Shown: positions 37,890 to 47,602 of the stretch, one piece after another | Numbering within the stretch: the stretch's first letter is position 1 | Layout: each line of letters starts with the position of its first letter | Assembly (NCBI RefSeq): GCF_025244845.1 | Contig: NZ_CP104264.1 | Coordinates: forward strand, 620,001-684,000 | Length of the DNA stretch: 64,000 nt | Source of the DNA: Arthrobacter sp. zg-Y1171 | GTDB lineage: Bacteria > Actinomycetota > Actinomycetes > Actinomycetales > Micrococcaceae | Direction: 5' to 3' | Translations under genes and position numbers: made by a program | Notes under the pieces: model-generated | Seen by the model: the letters and a program-made list of their open reading frames with translations, nothing else | The model's database searches: none | Told to the model about the DNA's origin: nothing

Positions 37890-39569
37890 ATGGAATCAGC
37901 GTCCCCCTCCCCGCCGACGGACTGTACCGTCTGGATTCCCGCCGCTGAGTGGCCGCGGGTACAGACCGTGTTCGAAGCCATGAATAACGCGGAACCGGTC
38001 TGGCCCGGACTGCGGATTCCCGCGGAAACGTTGCCGGTTGAGGTTTTCGTGGACGAGAACGGCGACGCCGCGTACAGCTGTGAAAGCACCTCAATAGCCC
38101 ACGACATTGTTGGGGAATCCACCGGATATGACATCTTTGGCGAACCGGGCTGGACCCTTGAAAAGTTCACGCTGTTCATGACGTCCCGGAAGCACATGTA
38201 TAGCGAATCTGAGAACGGGAAATCACCCACCCTCGCCGCTCTGGCCGGTTACTGGCAGACCCCGTTCCTTGTCGACACGGCACAGAATGACTCCCACTTT
38301 GTGTACTTGGTAACCCCCGACGGAAATGTCACCATCGTCGAGTATGACGGCGGGCAGGACGGGATGCTTTCCCTTCGGGAAACATTCTTCGTCCGGGGTC
38401 TCGAAGCCGCGCTGGCGCTGCCGGGGGTTACCCTGCGCAAAGCCGGTCCCCGGCCACTGCCGGGCGTGGACTCGTTTGCCGCCAACCGCCAGGGCCTGCT
38501 CCATGACTGGGTTACTGCCCATGATCTCGGGCGGATGTCCGCCCCTCAGGGCGCGGAACTGTGCGCCAATGACCTGTTGTTCCCGCACCGCGACGAGATC
38601 AACACGCACCGACCGGTGGTCGCCTACGTGCGCAGTGCGCAGCACCTGTACGAACTGCTGTATCCGGTAACCCAGGAGCTGGGCCCGTTGGAGCTTCTGT
38701 GCGCCGTGGACGGAGTGCTGCAGCGCTACGTCGATCCGGAGACGGGCGCGGAGCAGGGACTGGGAGCCCTGGCCACCGACTGGGCGGATTGGATCCTTGA
38801 AGATTCGGTTCCGGAAGGACACCGGAGACCCAAGCAGCCCTGGGAGGGTAACAGCCTCGACGCCCGGCTGTACCGGCTGGAACATCACATCGTGGACTAC
38901 GACGACCAGGAAACCGGCACCTCCCAGTTCGTTACCGCCCTGGAGCTGGAGACCTGGCTGAAGAGCGCCTTGGGCCGGCACAACCTCCCCATCAGTGTCG
39001 ACGTTCTGAATGACGCGGCGCTGCTGCTCAAGGCGGGGACCATGCCCGTGTTCCAGCAACACACCTACGAGCGGTCTGAAGGTCCGGAGCTGAAGGTCCG
39101 GAAATCAAAGCAGTTCTTCTCCCCGTGGGCCGGATTCCGGACCTGGGAGCACCCGGATACCGGGCGCCATCTGTTTCAGCCGTATCTGAATACGGTGATG
39201 GACGGGGAAAAGGTGGAGTCCTTCCACGCGGTGAGCTGCCTGGACTTCGATGAGCTGGAACCGTACCTGCTGCCGAGCGGAGCCACGGTGGACATGCAGT
39301 CCTGGTTCGTGCTGAGCGTGCGTGATACCAGGACCTGCATCCTCTTTCCCGCCGCTGGCACCATGCTCAAGGTCAGCACTGACAACGACGGCGCTGCCGC
39401 CCGGATCACGGCGCGCGAATACCAGGGCCGACGCCGGGAACTGGATCGGGAACGTGCCTTCCACACCCGGTGGGCGGACTGGTTGGACGCCGACCATCAG
39501 CTGACCCACCAGGAAATCCTGGCGGGCATGGACACCCTGGACCGGATGATCAAGGAGAACAGTAAATGA
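37890..39569 (+). CDS. Uncharacterised 559-aa protein
   Basis: No signal peptide, membrane segment or recognised domain. It is acidic and Trp/Tyr-rich, with segments such as F-F-S-P-W-A-G-F-R-T-W and D-W-A-D-W-I-L. The overall look is of a soluble cytoplasmic protein. GGAGAG precedes the ATG. Its stop overlaps the start of the 85-aa gene (ATGA), so the two are translationally coupled. They face the helicase-nuclease operon tail to tail. I cannot assign a function. Confidence 0.8.
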   Translation: MESASPSPPTDCTVWIPAAEWPRVQTVFEAMNNAEPVWPGLRIPAETLPVEVFVDENGDAAYSCESTSIAHDIVGESTGYDIFGEPGWTLEKFTLFMTSRKHMYSESENGKSPTLAALAGYWQTPFLVDTAQNDSHFVYLVTPDGNVTIVEYDGGQDGMLSLRETFFVRGLEAALALPGVTLRKAGPRPLPGVDSFAANRQGLLHDWVTAHDLGRMSAPQGAELCANDLLFPHRDEINTHRPVVAYVRSAQHLYELLYPVTQELGPLELLCAVDGVLQRYVDPETGAEQGLGALATDWADWILEDSVPEGHRRPKQPWEGNSLDARLYRLEHHIVDYDDQETGTSQFVTALELETWLKSALGRHNLPISVDVLNDAALLLKAGTMPVFQQHTYERSEGPELKVRKSKQFFSPWAGFRTWEHPDTGRHLFQPYLNTVMDGEKVESFHAVSCLDFDELEPYLLPSGATVDMQSWFVLSVRDTRTCILFPAAGTMLKVSTDNDGAAARITAREYQGRRRELDRERAFHTRWADWLDADHQLTHQEILAGMDTLDRMIKENSK

Positions 39570-39823
39570 TTAGCACCAAGGACGACACCACCTCCGGTAC
39601 CGGGACCGTCGCGGACTTCGGCTCCGTCCGCTGCCTGTGGGACGACTCGGTCTGCGTGGATCCGCCCACGCATTTCGTGGCCCTCGAGCTGGCCGAAGGG
39701 CCGGACGCCGAAGTCTTCTGCGTTCGGCATTATGTCCTCACCCTGGCCCGGATGTGCCAGTTGCACCTGCCGGATTGCGAGGGAGACTTTGCTGGCCATG
39801 TGGCCAGCCACGGGGAGCTCTAG
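39566..39823 (+). CDS. Small Cys/His-rich protein, possible zinc binder
   Basis: 85 aa. Four Cys and several His are spread as C-L-W-D-D-S-V-C, F-C-V-R-H-Y, M-C-Q-L-H-L-P-D-C and two late His, which suggests a small metal-binding fold, though no known zinc-finger spacing fits exactly. AAGGAG is 8 nt before the ATG, which overlaps the previous stop. Its stop overlaps the stop of the convergent membrane-protein gene. Confidence 0.7.
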   Translation: MISTKDDTTSGTGTVADFGSVRCLWDDSVCVDPPTHFVALELAEGPDAEVFCVRHYVLTLARMCQLHLPDCEGDFAGHVASHGEL

Positions 39824-41352
39824 GGGGCAGGCGGTACCCGACGTACCCCACCGCGAGCCTCCGGACCGGAGGCTCGCGGAACGGCTGTCCGCGGCGACTT
39901 CGGATAACGCTTCCGGATTCCGGCAAACCACAGCAGGAATCCCACAGGCAAGATCACCCCGAGGACGTACCCACACGGCGTGGCCGGCTCCACCAAGATC
40001 GCCGCCGAGCCCAGCGCCAGGCCGCCGGCTCCGATGAGGGTTGAGTATTCCCTGACCTGACGTTCGTTGACGTCTTTGCGTTCTTCCTCTTCCAGCGCCA
40101 CACGGTTCCCCAGGTGGCTGGTCCAGTCGTTGTAATCCGTTGCGAGGCGGGCGAAAGCTTCCCGATCTCCCAGGCTCTGCTGCAGCTTTTGCAGGTATTC
40201 CGTCCACTCCGGCTGGTTCGGAACATTGTCGAACCAGATGCAGTTTCTGAAGAAGAAATAGCTGTCGCCGAAGTCGCGCAGGGCTTTCAAGGATGTTTTC
40301 AGGTCCGGCTTGTCGATTTCCATGCTGCGGGCCTGCGCAGCGAGTTCATCCGTAAAGTATTCCAGGCATGCATGTTGCCAATAGCTCAGGAGGGCAAGTT
40401 CCACAAAGGGGTTCGTACCCGACCTCAGAACCTTAAGTTGGTCCCACGATGCATTCGGAACATCATCGGCAAAAACCACTGATGTCCCGAAAGGCTCAAC
40501 CCGAACCTCATACGCGCCCGTCCGCTCCAGGAAGCCTGCGTCGGCATACGCCTTGGAGTCGGGCGGAAGGCGCCGGCTATGGCGGTTGTGGGTTGCCAGA
40601 AAATAGGACCATTTCTGTGTGGGCGTGTCGCCCCAGTTTTCATAGCTGCGCAGACTCTGGAGGGCCGGCGGAACCCCGGGGCCGCTCTGGACTGCCATGG
40701 TCACAGTGGAAATATAGAGCCGTGATGAGACGGCGAGTTCATCGGCTCCCTTTGGCGGGCGCAGTCTGCCGTCGCCTTGAAAAACCAATGCGGGTAGTCC
40801 GACCTCGCAGAGAACGGACTTCAAAGCTCCGGGAGGGCCGGTTTTCGGTCCCTCCTTTGACTGCACCAGGAAACGTTCAAGGTCCGTTCCGGCCTTAACA
40901 TCAAGTCCGACGATAAGGAAGCGGCTGGTCCTACTCCCGATGCTGAACGTAATACGTTCAGCATCCCAGTCGGCGACACCGGGAATGCCGGTTCTCGTCC
41001 CGGTCCATTTCTCGCGGATGGCCAACGACCCGTCCTCGAATCCCAACGCTCTCGCCATTGGTTTCCCCAACAGATTCTGGGAATACTGGCTGGCTGCGCC
41101 CTTCATTTCAGCCTCGAGGGTCTTCGAGAGGAGGCCTTTTCCGCCGGGCCTCGGTGATTTAATCTCATTTCCGATTGGTGCCCAGCTGCTCGTCGTCGGA
41201 GTATCGCCCGGCAGCGCCGGCTCCGGAACCCCGGGCATTTCGGGTAGGGGAACGATGTAGGTGACCCGGACAGTCTTCCAGCTGAACTCCGGTGTTTGGG
41301 CCTCGACCAGGGAATCCCGGTCAGTATCGCCGGCGGCTTGCGCGTTAATCAT
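39820..41352 (-). CDS. 510-aa protein with two C-terminal membrane segments (CorA-like outline)
   Basis: About 435 soluble residues precede two hydrophobic segments at about 438-455 (A-G-G-L-A-L-G-S-A-A-I-L) and 461-479 (Y-V-L-G-V-I-L-P-V-G-F-L-L-W-F), then a basic Pro-rich tail. The ~100 residues before the membrane part are predicted helical and charged (E-E-E-E-R-K-D-V-N-E-R-Q). This resembles CorA-type proteins in outline, but the G-M-N channel motif is absent. The N-terminal domain is unrecognised. Its ATG overlaps the helicase stop (ATGA), placing it third in the nuclease operon. Confidence 0.8.
   Translation of the reverse strand: MINAQAAGDTDRDSLVEAQTPEFSWKTVRVTYIVPLPEMPGVPEPALPGDTPTTSSWAPIGNEIKSPRPGGKGLLSKTLEAEMKGAASQYSQNLLGKPMARALGFEDGSLAIREKWTGTRTGIPGVADWDAERITFSIGSRTSRFLIVGLDVKAGTDLERFLVQSKEGPKTGPPGALKSVLCEVGLPALVFQGDGRLRPPKGADELAVSSRLYISTVTMAVQSGPGVPPALQSLRSYENWGDTPTQKWSYFLATHNRHSRRLPPDSKAYADAGFLERTGAYEVRVEPFGTSVVFADDVPNASWDQLKVLRSGTNPFVELALLSYWQHACLEYFTDELAAQARSMEIDKPDLKTSLKALRDFGDSYFFFRNCIWFDNVPNQPEWTEYLQKLQQSLGDREAFARLATDYNDWTSHLGNRVALEEEERKDVNERQVREYSTLIGAGGLALGSAAILVEPATPCGYVLGVILPVGFLLWFAGIRKRYPKSPRTAVPRASGPEARGGVRRVPPAP
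39851..39879 (+). terminator. Perfect hairpin inside the 3' end of the opposing gene
   Basis: CCGCGAGCCTCCGG (39851-39864) and CCGGAGGCTCGCGG (39866-39879) are a perfect inverted repeat 28 nt after the 85-aa gene stop. It lies within the last codons of the minus-strand 510-aa gene. No T run follows. It probably ends plus-strand transcription. Confidence 0.55.
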
Positions 41353-44300
41353 GATTCTTCTGTTCCCCCAGTTAGTGTTCTTTGCAAAACCTCTGCTCCG
41401 CCGGCACGGCAGAAAATCAGGACCAGCTCGCTGACCTGCTCCCCGGTAATCCGCTCGATCATCAGGGCATAGGTGCCCAGCTGCCGCCAGTACGCGGCGA
41501 GCTGCTCGGCGCCAACGCTGACGTCGGTCTTGAAGTCGGCGATGACCAGACTCCCGTTGTCCTCCCGGTACATCAGGTCGATGATGCCTTCCAGGGTCTG
41601 GTCTCCGTGGGGAGCCACCATCGGCAGCTCCAGCCAGTGCTCCCGGTCGGCGGCGCGACGCACCGGCACAGTTTCCAGTGCTGCCCGTGCGTAGGCCTCC
41701 AGATCGGCAGGGATGCGCAGCCCGGCAGCAGCGGCCACCCCGGACGCCAGCCCGGACAGCGACGGCGAGAGTTCCAGATCGGTCAGTTCCAGCAGCCGGT
41801 GCAGGGCGGTGCCGAACACCGGCCCGTGCTCCACCGGAATCCCGTCAAACCCGGGCAGCGACTCTTCTGCTCCGTCAACCGGCTGGAAGGACGAGGTGGC
41901 CTCCGGCGCCGGGACGCCGCCGTCGGCCGCGGGATCCGTGGACCCGGCGCCGTCGCCCTTGGCCAGCGCGGTGGCCGACGTCCGCGACGAACGGGCCGAC
42001 TGCTCCACCCACTTAGCCCGGTCCTCTTCCCACTTCTCGAACGCGGGCACGGGCGCCGGTGTCACCGGAGCCTTGTCCAGCGGAGGAAGCTGGTGCGGAA
42101 GCTCCAGATCCGGCGCCGGCTGATACTTCTTTCCCGGGTCGGCAGGCTCCGCCTGGGCTTTCTTCTCCATGTCGGCAAGCTGGCCGCTCATGCTTGATCC
42201 GGACCCGCTGTAGTGCGAGACCACCAGGTGGCTCATGGCACGGGTGCAGGCCACGTACAGCAGGCGGAGGCGTTCGGCGTCGCTGAACTGTGTTTCCAGC
42301 TGCTTGGCGGCGGCAAACCCGGAGGTTTCCACGTCCTTGAGGAAACGCACCAGGGTGTTCCCGGCGCCGTCCCACAGGACAGGGTCGGACACGGGCCGCG
42401 GCGCGGACCCTGCCCCGGCCAGGATCACCATGGGAAACTCCAGGCCCTTGGACGCATGGATGGTCATGATCCGAACGGCGTGCAGATCCGTTTCGGGCAC
42501 CACGGCTTCCTTGACCCGGGCGTTGTCCCCCTGCTGGGAGGCAGCCCAGTTCAGGTAGTCCCGCAGCCCGCCGTGGGTGGCCTCCGACCAGGCGCGGGCC
42601 TGGTCGATGACGAACCGGATCCGGCGCCACACATCCCGGTACCTCGGCGTATCGGTGGCCGCTTCCAGCACCCGCTGTTCCCCGGCCAGCTGTTCCAGCA
42701 GTTCGGCCGGCGAGCGGACCGGCAGCTTGCCGTGCAGTTCCCGGAGGCAGGCCAGCGCCTTGTCGACGGCTGAGTCCTTCTGCCCCTGGGGTGCGGGGGC
42801 GTAGAGATTCCAGTGGCCCCCGGCCTGCTTCCAGCGGAACAGGTCATCATCGCCGCAGGCAAAAAGCGCGGAGCGCAGGGTGAGCACGAGGGCCGCCTGG
42901 TCAGCGGTGTTGCTCAGGGCCCGCAGTGCCAGCAGCAGGTCGGTGACCTCCTGCGTGGCATACACCAGGGAGGAGGCCTCGGCCCGGTATTCGATGCCCG
43001 CCGCGTCCAGGGCATCCTCGATGTAGGGCAGCGCGGTCTTGGCGGGCAGCAGGATACAGACGTCGCTCAGCTGCAGGTCCTCCCCGGCGTATTTTTCCTT
43101 GTTTCCGCCCTGATGCCGCCAGGCAGCGGTGCCGGCGCTGCCGGTCGCTACCCGGATGGCGGCGGCGACGTCGCGGGCCTCCATCTCGCCGCGTTCGGCA
43201 GCGGACAGTTTCCCGCTGCCGCTGCCGCGGCCGATGACGGCGACGGCGGGGCCGCCGTCGTTGGTCCACTCCGGCCGGTCTGGGTCCGGCGCCAGTTCGG
43301 CATACTCCGGCTGCACGGTCCCGTTGCCCTGGATGAGCCGGCCGAAGGCGGCGTTGACCCACTCCAGCACCGCGGTGGTGGATCGGAAGTTGATCTCCAG
43401 GGTGGCAATGGCGGAGCCGGTGTCCGCGGCCGCGCGGTTGCGGGCGGAGAGGAACGTGGCAATGTCGGCCCGCCGGAAGCGGTAGATGGACTGCTTCGGG
43501 TCGCCCACCATGAACAGGCGCCCCGGCGGAACCGGCAGCTCGGCCCAGCCCTCGGGCCCGCAGCCGGTGCTTGCGGCGAGCCGGACGGCGATTTCGGCCT
43601 GCACCGGGTCGGTGTCCTGGAACTCGTCGAGCATCAGGTGCGTGTAGCGCTGCTGCAGCGGTCGGCGGGCCGGCGCGTCGTCGTCGTCCGCGCCGACCAG
43701 GAGATCCCGCGCATGGACGAGGAGGTCGTGGTATTCCAGTTCGCCGCTGCGCTGCCGGGTCCGGGCGGCGTCGAGCAGGATCTGGGCCATGATGGCGCTG
43801 ACCGTGGCGACGGCGGGGGAAACCATCTCCGTGATGGTCTGGTTCCGCTGGGCGACCAGGTTCTTGAACTGCTCCCGGACGCTGTCGATGTGTCCGCCCC
43901 AGTTGGGTTTGCGACCCCCCGAATACCCGTTTTTGGGCAAGCTGTTCAGCACATCGATGATGCTGCCCAGGTCTTCGGAGCCGTGCACTTCCTGCAGTCG
44001 GGTCCGCCACGCCTCCACAACAGGGAAACGCTCCAGCAGCGGATCCGCCGGGTCCGTGCACTTTGACTTGTTTTCCAGGACCAGTTCCGAGGCGCGCAGC
44101 AGGGGTCCGACGTCGATGGCGGGGACACGCTGGCGCTCCGGCGGGCGGGTGCGCAGCCGGTCCCAGTTCTCGTCCAGTGTCTCGGCCACATTGCGCAGCT
44201 GGTCCAGCGTGACGCCGACGGCGAGCAGCACCTGCAGCGCCTTGTCCGCGGCGGGATCCGTGAACAGGGCCTGCTGAACCTCTTCCCAGCGCCGCTCGAA

Positions 44301-44735
44301 GGCGATTTGGGCGCGCAGCTCGTCCACCACGGTAATCAGCGGAGGTACGCCGGCTTCGATCGGATATTCGCCGATCAGCCGGGCGGCGAACGCGTGGATG
44401 GTGCCGATCGGGGCGGAATCCAGCCGGTTCAGGGCCTCATCCCGCAGCCCGGCAGCCGCCTCTGACACGCAAAGGCAGCGGTCTGCCAGGGCCTTCCGGA
44501 GCCGTTCCCGCAGCTCGCTGGCGGCCTTTTCCGTGAAGGTGATGGCGGCGATGCTGCCGATGTCGATGCCGCTGTCCACCAGGGCGGCGATGCGGCCCAC
44601 CAGGGCGTGGGTCTTGCCGCTGCCGGCACCTGCGTCCACGAACACGGTGGTGTCCAGGTCGGCGGCGATCTGGTCCCGCGCCGCCTGGTCCTTCTTCGTG
44701 TTCTGTTCCGGCGGGGAGCATTGCGGGCAGCTCAT
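41349..44735 (-). CDS. UvrD/AddA-like ATP-dependent helicase-nuclease
   Basis: 1128 aa from the ATG at 44735, with AGGAGG 4 nt upstream; the much longer open frame is a shadow of the AddB-like gene. SF1 helicase motifs in order are Walker A A-G-A-G-S-G-K-T-H (Lys41), F-T-E-K-A-A, D-E-F-Q-D-T-D (about 367), V-G-D-P-K-Q-S-I-Y-R-F-R, I-H-A-S-K-G-L-E-F and L-L-Y-V-A-C-T-R-A. A RecB-type nuclease domain near 1050-1070 carries G-I-I-D-L-M and V-I-A-D-F-K-T-D. The N-terminal C-P-Q-C is unusual. With the upstream gene it should form an AddAB-like end-resecting complex. Confidence 0.9.
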   Translation of the reverse strand: MSCPQCSPPEQNTKKDQAARDQIAADLDTTVFVDAGAGSGKTHALVGRIAALVDSGIDIGSIAAITFTEKAASELRERLRKALADRCLCVSEAAAGLRDEALNRLDSAPIGTIHAFAARLIGEYPIEAGVPPLITVVDELRAQIAFERRWEEVQQALFTDPAADKALQVLLAVGVTLDQLRNVAETLDENWDRLRTRPPERQRVPAIDVGPLLRASELVLENKSKCTDPADPLLERFPVVEAWRTRLQEVHGSEDLGSIIDVLNSLPKNGYSGGRKPNWGGHIDSVREQFKNLVAQRNQTITEMVSPAVATVSAIMAQILLDAARTRQRSGELEYHDLLVHARDLLVGADDDDAPARRPLQQRYTHLMLDEFQDTDPVQAEIAVRLAASTGCGPEGWAELPVPPGRLFMVGDPKQSIYRFRRADIATFLSARNRAAADTGSAIATLEINFRSTTAVLEWVNAAFGRLIQGNGTVQPEYAELAPDPDRPEWTNDGGPAVAVIGRGSGSGKLSAAERGEMEARDVAAAIRVATGSAGTAAWRHQGGNKEKYAGEDLQLSDVCILLPAKTALPYIEDALDAAGIEYRAEASSLVYATQEVTDLLLALRALSNTADQAALVLTLRSALFACGDDDLFRWKQAGGHWNLYAPAPQGQKDSAVDKALACLRELHGKLPVRSPAELLEQLAGEQRVLEAATDTPRYRDVWRRIRFVIDQARAWSEATHGGLRDYLNWAASQQGDNARVKEAVVPETDLHAVRIMTIHASKGLEFPMVILAGAGSAPRPVSDPVLWDGAGNTLVRFLKDVETSGFAAAKQLETQFSDAERLRLLYVACTRAMSHLVVSHYSGSGSSMSGQLADMEKKAQAEPADPGKKYQPAPDLELPHQLPPLDKAPVTPAPVPAFEKWEEDRAKWVEQSARSSRTSATALAKGDGAGSTDPAADGGVPAPEATSSFQPVDGAEESLPGFDGIPVEHGPVFGTALHRLLELTDLELSPSLSGLASGVAAAAGLRIPADLEAYARAALETVPVRRAADREHWLELPMVAPHGDQTLEGIIDLMYREDNGSLVIADFKTDVSVGAEQLAAYWRQLGTYALMIERITGEQVSELVLIFCRAGGAEVLQRTLTGGTEES

Positions 44736-47602
44736 TTTTCCTCCTGGAAGAACCGCGAATAATCGCTGAGGGCGGGGTCGGCCTGCAGCCGCTCCCAGGT
44801 GTGCCGGACGCCGGCGGCGCCCATCATGGTGGTGTGGTTGATGCCGCGGTCCGATTCGGGTCGGGGCGGGAAAACCCCTGCCCGAAGTGCTGCCATGATC
44901 AGTCCCGCGTCCGCGCGGAGGGTGGCAACGACGTCGTCGGTCACTGCGTACCCCACGCTCCGGTAGTCGCCGCGGGCCGTGATGAACCGGTATTCGGCGC
45001 GGACCTCCGCAGTGTTGTCCTGCCGGTACCGGCGGGCGAAGAGTCCGTAGACCGGCAGCTGGAAGCGGGTGCCTCCGGCGGTGGGATCGCTTTCCTTCAG
45101 GGACTTGTATTTGTCCGGTTTGCCGGTCTTGTAATCGATCACCAGCACCTGGCCGTCGCTGTGCCGGTCCACCCGGTCCACCTTGCCGCGGAAACGCACG
45201 GTGCTGCCGTCCGGCAGGTCCAGCTCCACGGGGTGTTCTTCCTCCGGTACGCCGAATTCCGCCTCCACGCCGATGTGCGTCCAGCCGGTCTGGCGGGCGG
45301 CGTCGTCGGCGTCGTGGACCTGAGCCAGGTCCGCACGCATCCGGGACTTGTCCCGGTCCCAGGTGTGTTTCAGCCAGGCCGGATTCGCAGTGTCCTCGAA
45401 CGCCTTTTCGGCGATCTCCAGCAGCCGACGGGCGTCCGGGTGCGAGCCTGAGGTCAGTTCCAGGACGTAGTCTTCCAGCACCTGGTGCATCAGGTTGCCG
45501 CGCTGCATGTGGCTGATCTGGACTTCCAGGGTGACGTCCTCGAACAGCTCGGCCTTCAGTATCCGGCGCAGGAAATACCCCAGCGGGCTGATCACCCAGT
45601 CCTCCAGGTTGGTGGGGGAGATGGGCACGTCCGGATCGATGATGGAACCGGCGACGGCGGCCAGGTTGCCGTTGAAGCGGGAGAAGGTTCCGGTGCGGCG
45701 GTGGTCGCGGACCTCCAGGGCTGCGGCCAGGACCGGATCCACGGCGTCGGAGTCCGGACCTTCGGTCAGCAGTCGGCGGACCCGCCATTCCTGGGGCGTG
45801 GCGGCGAGGCCGCTGGGATCGCCGTGGGTGAGGCCGTGGGCGAAGGACTGCAGGTCCCGGATCTCGGCGTCGCCGAGCCAGCGGGAGGGGGAGAGCCCGC
45901 CGCCGGCCCGCAGGCTGCCGCGCGGATAGAGGACGGTGCGGCGGGTGCCGGTGGCCAGCAGCCGCTGGAACTGGTCCTTTGCCGCCGCGGCGCGGGCATG
46001 AACGGTGGGCAGCGGGACGGCCAGCAGGGGGATGGCGGCGTCCGGCAGCAGCGGGTTTTCCCGGATGCGGGCCGGGGCCAGCCCGTCCGCTGCGCCGACA
46101 ATGAAGACCGTGTCCAGGTCCCGGCCCACGCCGTCGGCGTAGGAGCCCAGGACCACGCCGGTGCCGCTGCTGCCGGCCCATAAGCGGCCGGAGTCAATGC
46201 CGCGGCTGACGGCGGCGCGGATGGCGGCTGCCGAGGGTGCAGGGGCGATGCCCTCCAGCAGGTCCAGTTCGCGCAGGAGGTCGGTGACGCGTTTACGGGC
46301 CTCGAGCGGCTCCAGCTCAGGGGAGCCCTGGCGCGGGGCGAAGAATTCGTCCACGAAGTCGGTGAGGTCCGCTGCAGCGGCGGTCCAGCTGCCGGCGTTG
46401 AAGAGCCGGGCGAGGCGTTCGCCGAGGATGGCGACGAACTCGGTGAAGCGGGCGTAGTTTTGCCGCCGCTGCTGTTCGAAGGCCGGGAGGATCTCCTCGG
46501 CGTCGTCCTCCTCCGCATCCTCGGGGGGATGGGCGTGCAGGCGTTCGCAGACAGCGCTGCTGGGCAGCTCTCCGTCCCGCCAGTGGAGCGCACCCTGGGA
46601 GAGGGTGTCGAGGATGATCCGGACGTCGGGGGCGGCAGGGTCCAGGCTCAGCAGGTTTACGAGGCCGCGTGCGAGGGCGGAATCCGACAGCCCGCGGGCG
46701 CCGGGGCCCACGAACTCGATCCCGGCCTCGGTCAGGCGCCGGGCCAGCAGGGTCCGGTAGGGGTCCGCGGCGGAGTAGAACACTCCGATGCGGTGCCCGG
46801 GTTCTCCTTCGGCCAGCCGATCGATGATCAGGCGGACGACGGCGCGCGCCTCGTCGTCGGCGTCGGAGGCACTGAGGACCGTGTCGCCGCGGGTGAGGTC
46901 AGAGGCGGCGGTGAGGTGGGTGATGCCGGGCTGTGATTCCAGCGCGGTGCGGAAGGCGCTGGCGGAGGGATCCTGTTCGGGGGCGAGCTGGAAGCCGATG
47001 ATGCTGCCCAGCCTCCGGGCGGCCTGCGGTGTGCCGAGGGAGTTTGTTGCTGCGGTGTACCGCTCGTGGTCCGTGTACCAGCGGGCGCCCAGGGCTGCGG
47101 TGGCGCTTCGGTGGACGCGGGCCACTTCGCGGACCAGCCGGGGCAAGTTGTTTAGGTTCTCGGGGCAGGCTGCATCCAGTACCGAGGAGGTGCTGGCGAT
47201 GGCGCGGGCGGTGGCGGGCTGGTCGGCCACCTGCTCGAACAACCCGGGCACCTGGGCGAGGATGGCCGTGATGGCACCTTCACGGACCACGGCCGGCAGG
47301 GGAGCGCGGCCGGTGAGCTGTCCGCCTGCCGCCGCGAGTTCGTCCGCGAGGTCGGGGAGGGTTACGGTGCGGACGGCGGCGCTGCCGCGGCCGTTGTTGA
47401 GGGTCCTGCCGAGGTAATGCTTGATGTCCAGGGCGGAGGAGTGGGACGGGGCGATCACCGTGACCGGGTGGAGGGGACGGCCCTGCTGCGCCTCGCTGAT
47501 TGCTGCGGCCAGCGCCTTGAGTGCTTCCGGCGTGCTGGTAAACGCCTTCGTCCGGGTGCCGGCACCTAGTGTTGCGTAAGCACCGGCTGTTTCTTTACTC
47601 AA
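44732..47602 (-). CDS. AddB-like PD-(D/E)XK nuclease subunit
   Basis: 956 aa starting at TTG 47602 with GGGGG upstream. The N-terminal half resembles a helicase fold without an intact Walker A, as in AddB. The C-terminal nuclease has G-K-V-D-R-V-D-R and V-L-V-I-D-Y-K-T-G-K near 800-830, plus a Q-L-P-V-Y helix, all typical of the RecB nuclease family. No four-Cys iron-sulfur cluster is evident. It overlaps the helicase gene by ATGA. The pair could serve repair or defence; no regulator is visible. Confidence 0.88.
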   Translation of the reverse strand: MSKETAGAYATLGAGTRTKAFTSTPEALKALAAAISEAQQGRPLHPVTVIAPSHSSALDIKHYLGRTLNNGRGSAAVRTVTLPDLADELAAAGGQLTGRAPLPAVVREGAITAILAQVPGLFEQVADQPATARAIASTSSVLDAACPENLNNLPRLVREVARVHRSATAALGARWYTDHERYTAATNSLGTPQAARRLGSIIGFQLAPEQDPSASAFRTALESQPGITHLTAASDLTRGDTVLSASDADDEARAVVRLIIDRLAEGEPGHRIGVFYSAADPYRTLLARRLTEAGIEFVGPGARGLSDSALARGLVNLLSLDPAAPDVRIILDTLSQGALHWRDGELPSSAVCERLHAHPPEDAEEDDAEEILPAFEQQRRQNYARFTEFVAILGERLARLFNAGSWTAAAADLTDFVDEFFAPRQGSPELEPLEARKRVTDLLRELDLLEGIAPAPSAAAIRAAVSRGIDSGRLWAGSSGTGVVLGSYADGVGRDLDTVFIVGAADGLAPARIRENPLLPDAAIPLLAVPLPTVHARAAAAKDQFQRLLATGTRRTVLYPRGSLRAGGGLSPSRWLGDAEIRDLQSFAHGLTHGDPSGLAATPQEWRVRRLLTEGPDSDAVDPVLAAALEVRDHRRTGTFSRFNGNLAAVAGSIIDPDVPISPTNLEDWVISPLGYFLRRILKAELFEDVTLEVQISHMQRGNLMHQVLEDYVLELTSGSHPDARRLLEIAEKAFEDTANPAWLKHTWDRDKSRMRADLAQVHDADDAARQTGWTHIGVEAEFGVPEEEHPVELDLPDGSTVRFRGKVDRVDRHSDGQVLVIDYKTGKPDKYKSLKESDPTAGGTRFQLPVYGLFARRYRQDNTAEVRAEYRFITARGDYRSVGYAVTDDVVATLRADAGLIMAALRAGVFPPRPESDRGINHTTMMGAAGVRHTWERLQADPALSDYSRFFQEEK

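Noticed and set aside
37619..37948. 109-aa plus-strand open frame upstream of the 559-aa gene
   Set aside because: It overlaps the supported start at 37890, spans the perfect hairpin and has no ribosome site.
44736..46181. N-terminal extension of the helicase to a 1610-aa protein
   Set aside because: The extra part is an Arg/Pro/Gly-rich frame opposite in phase to the AddB-like gene. The ATG at 44735 has AGGAGG upstream and overlaps the AddB-like stop.
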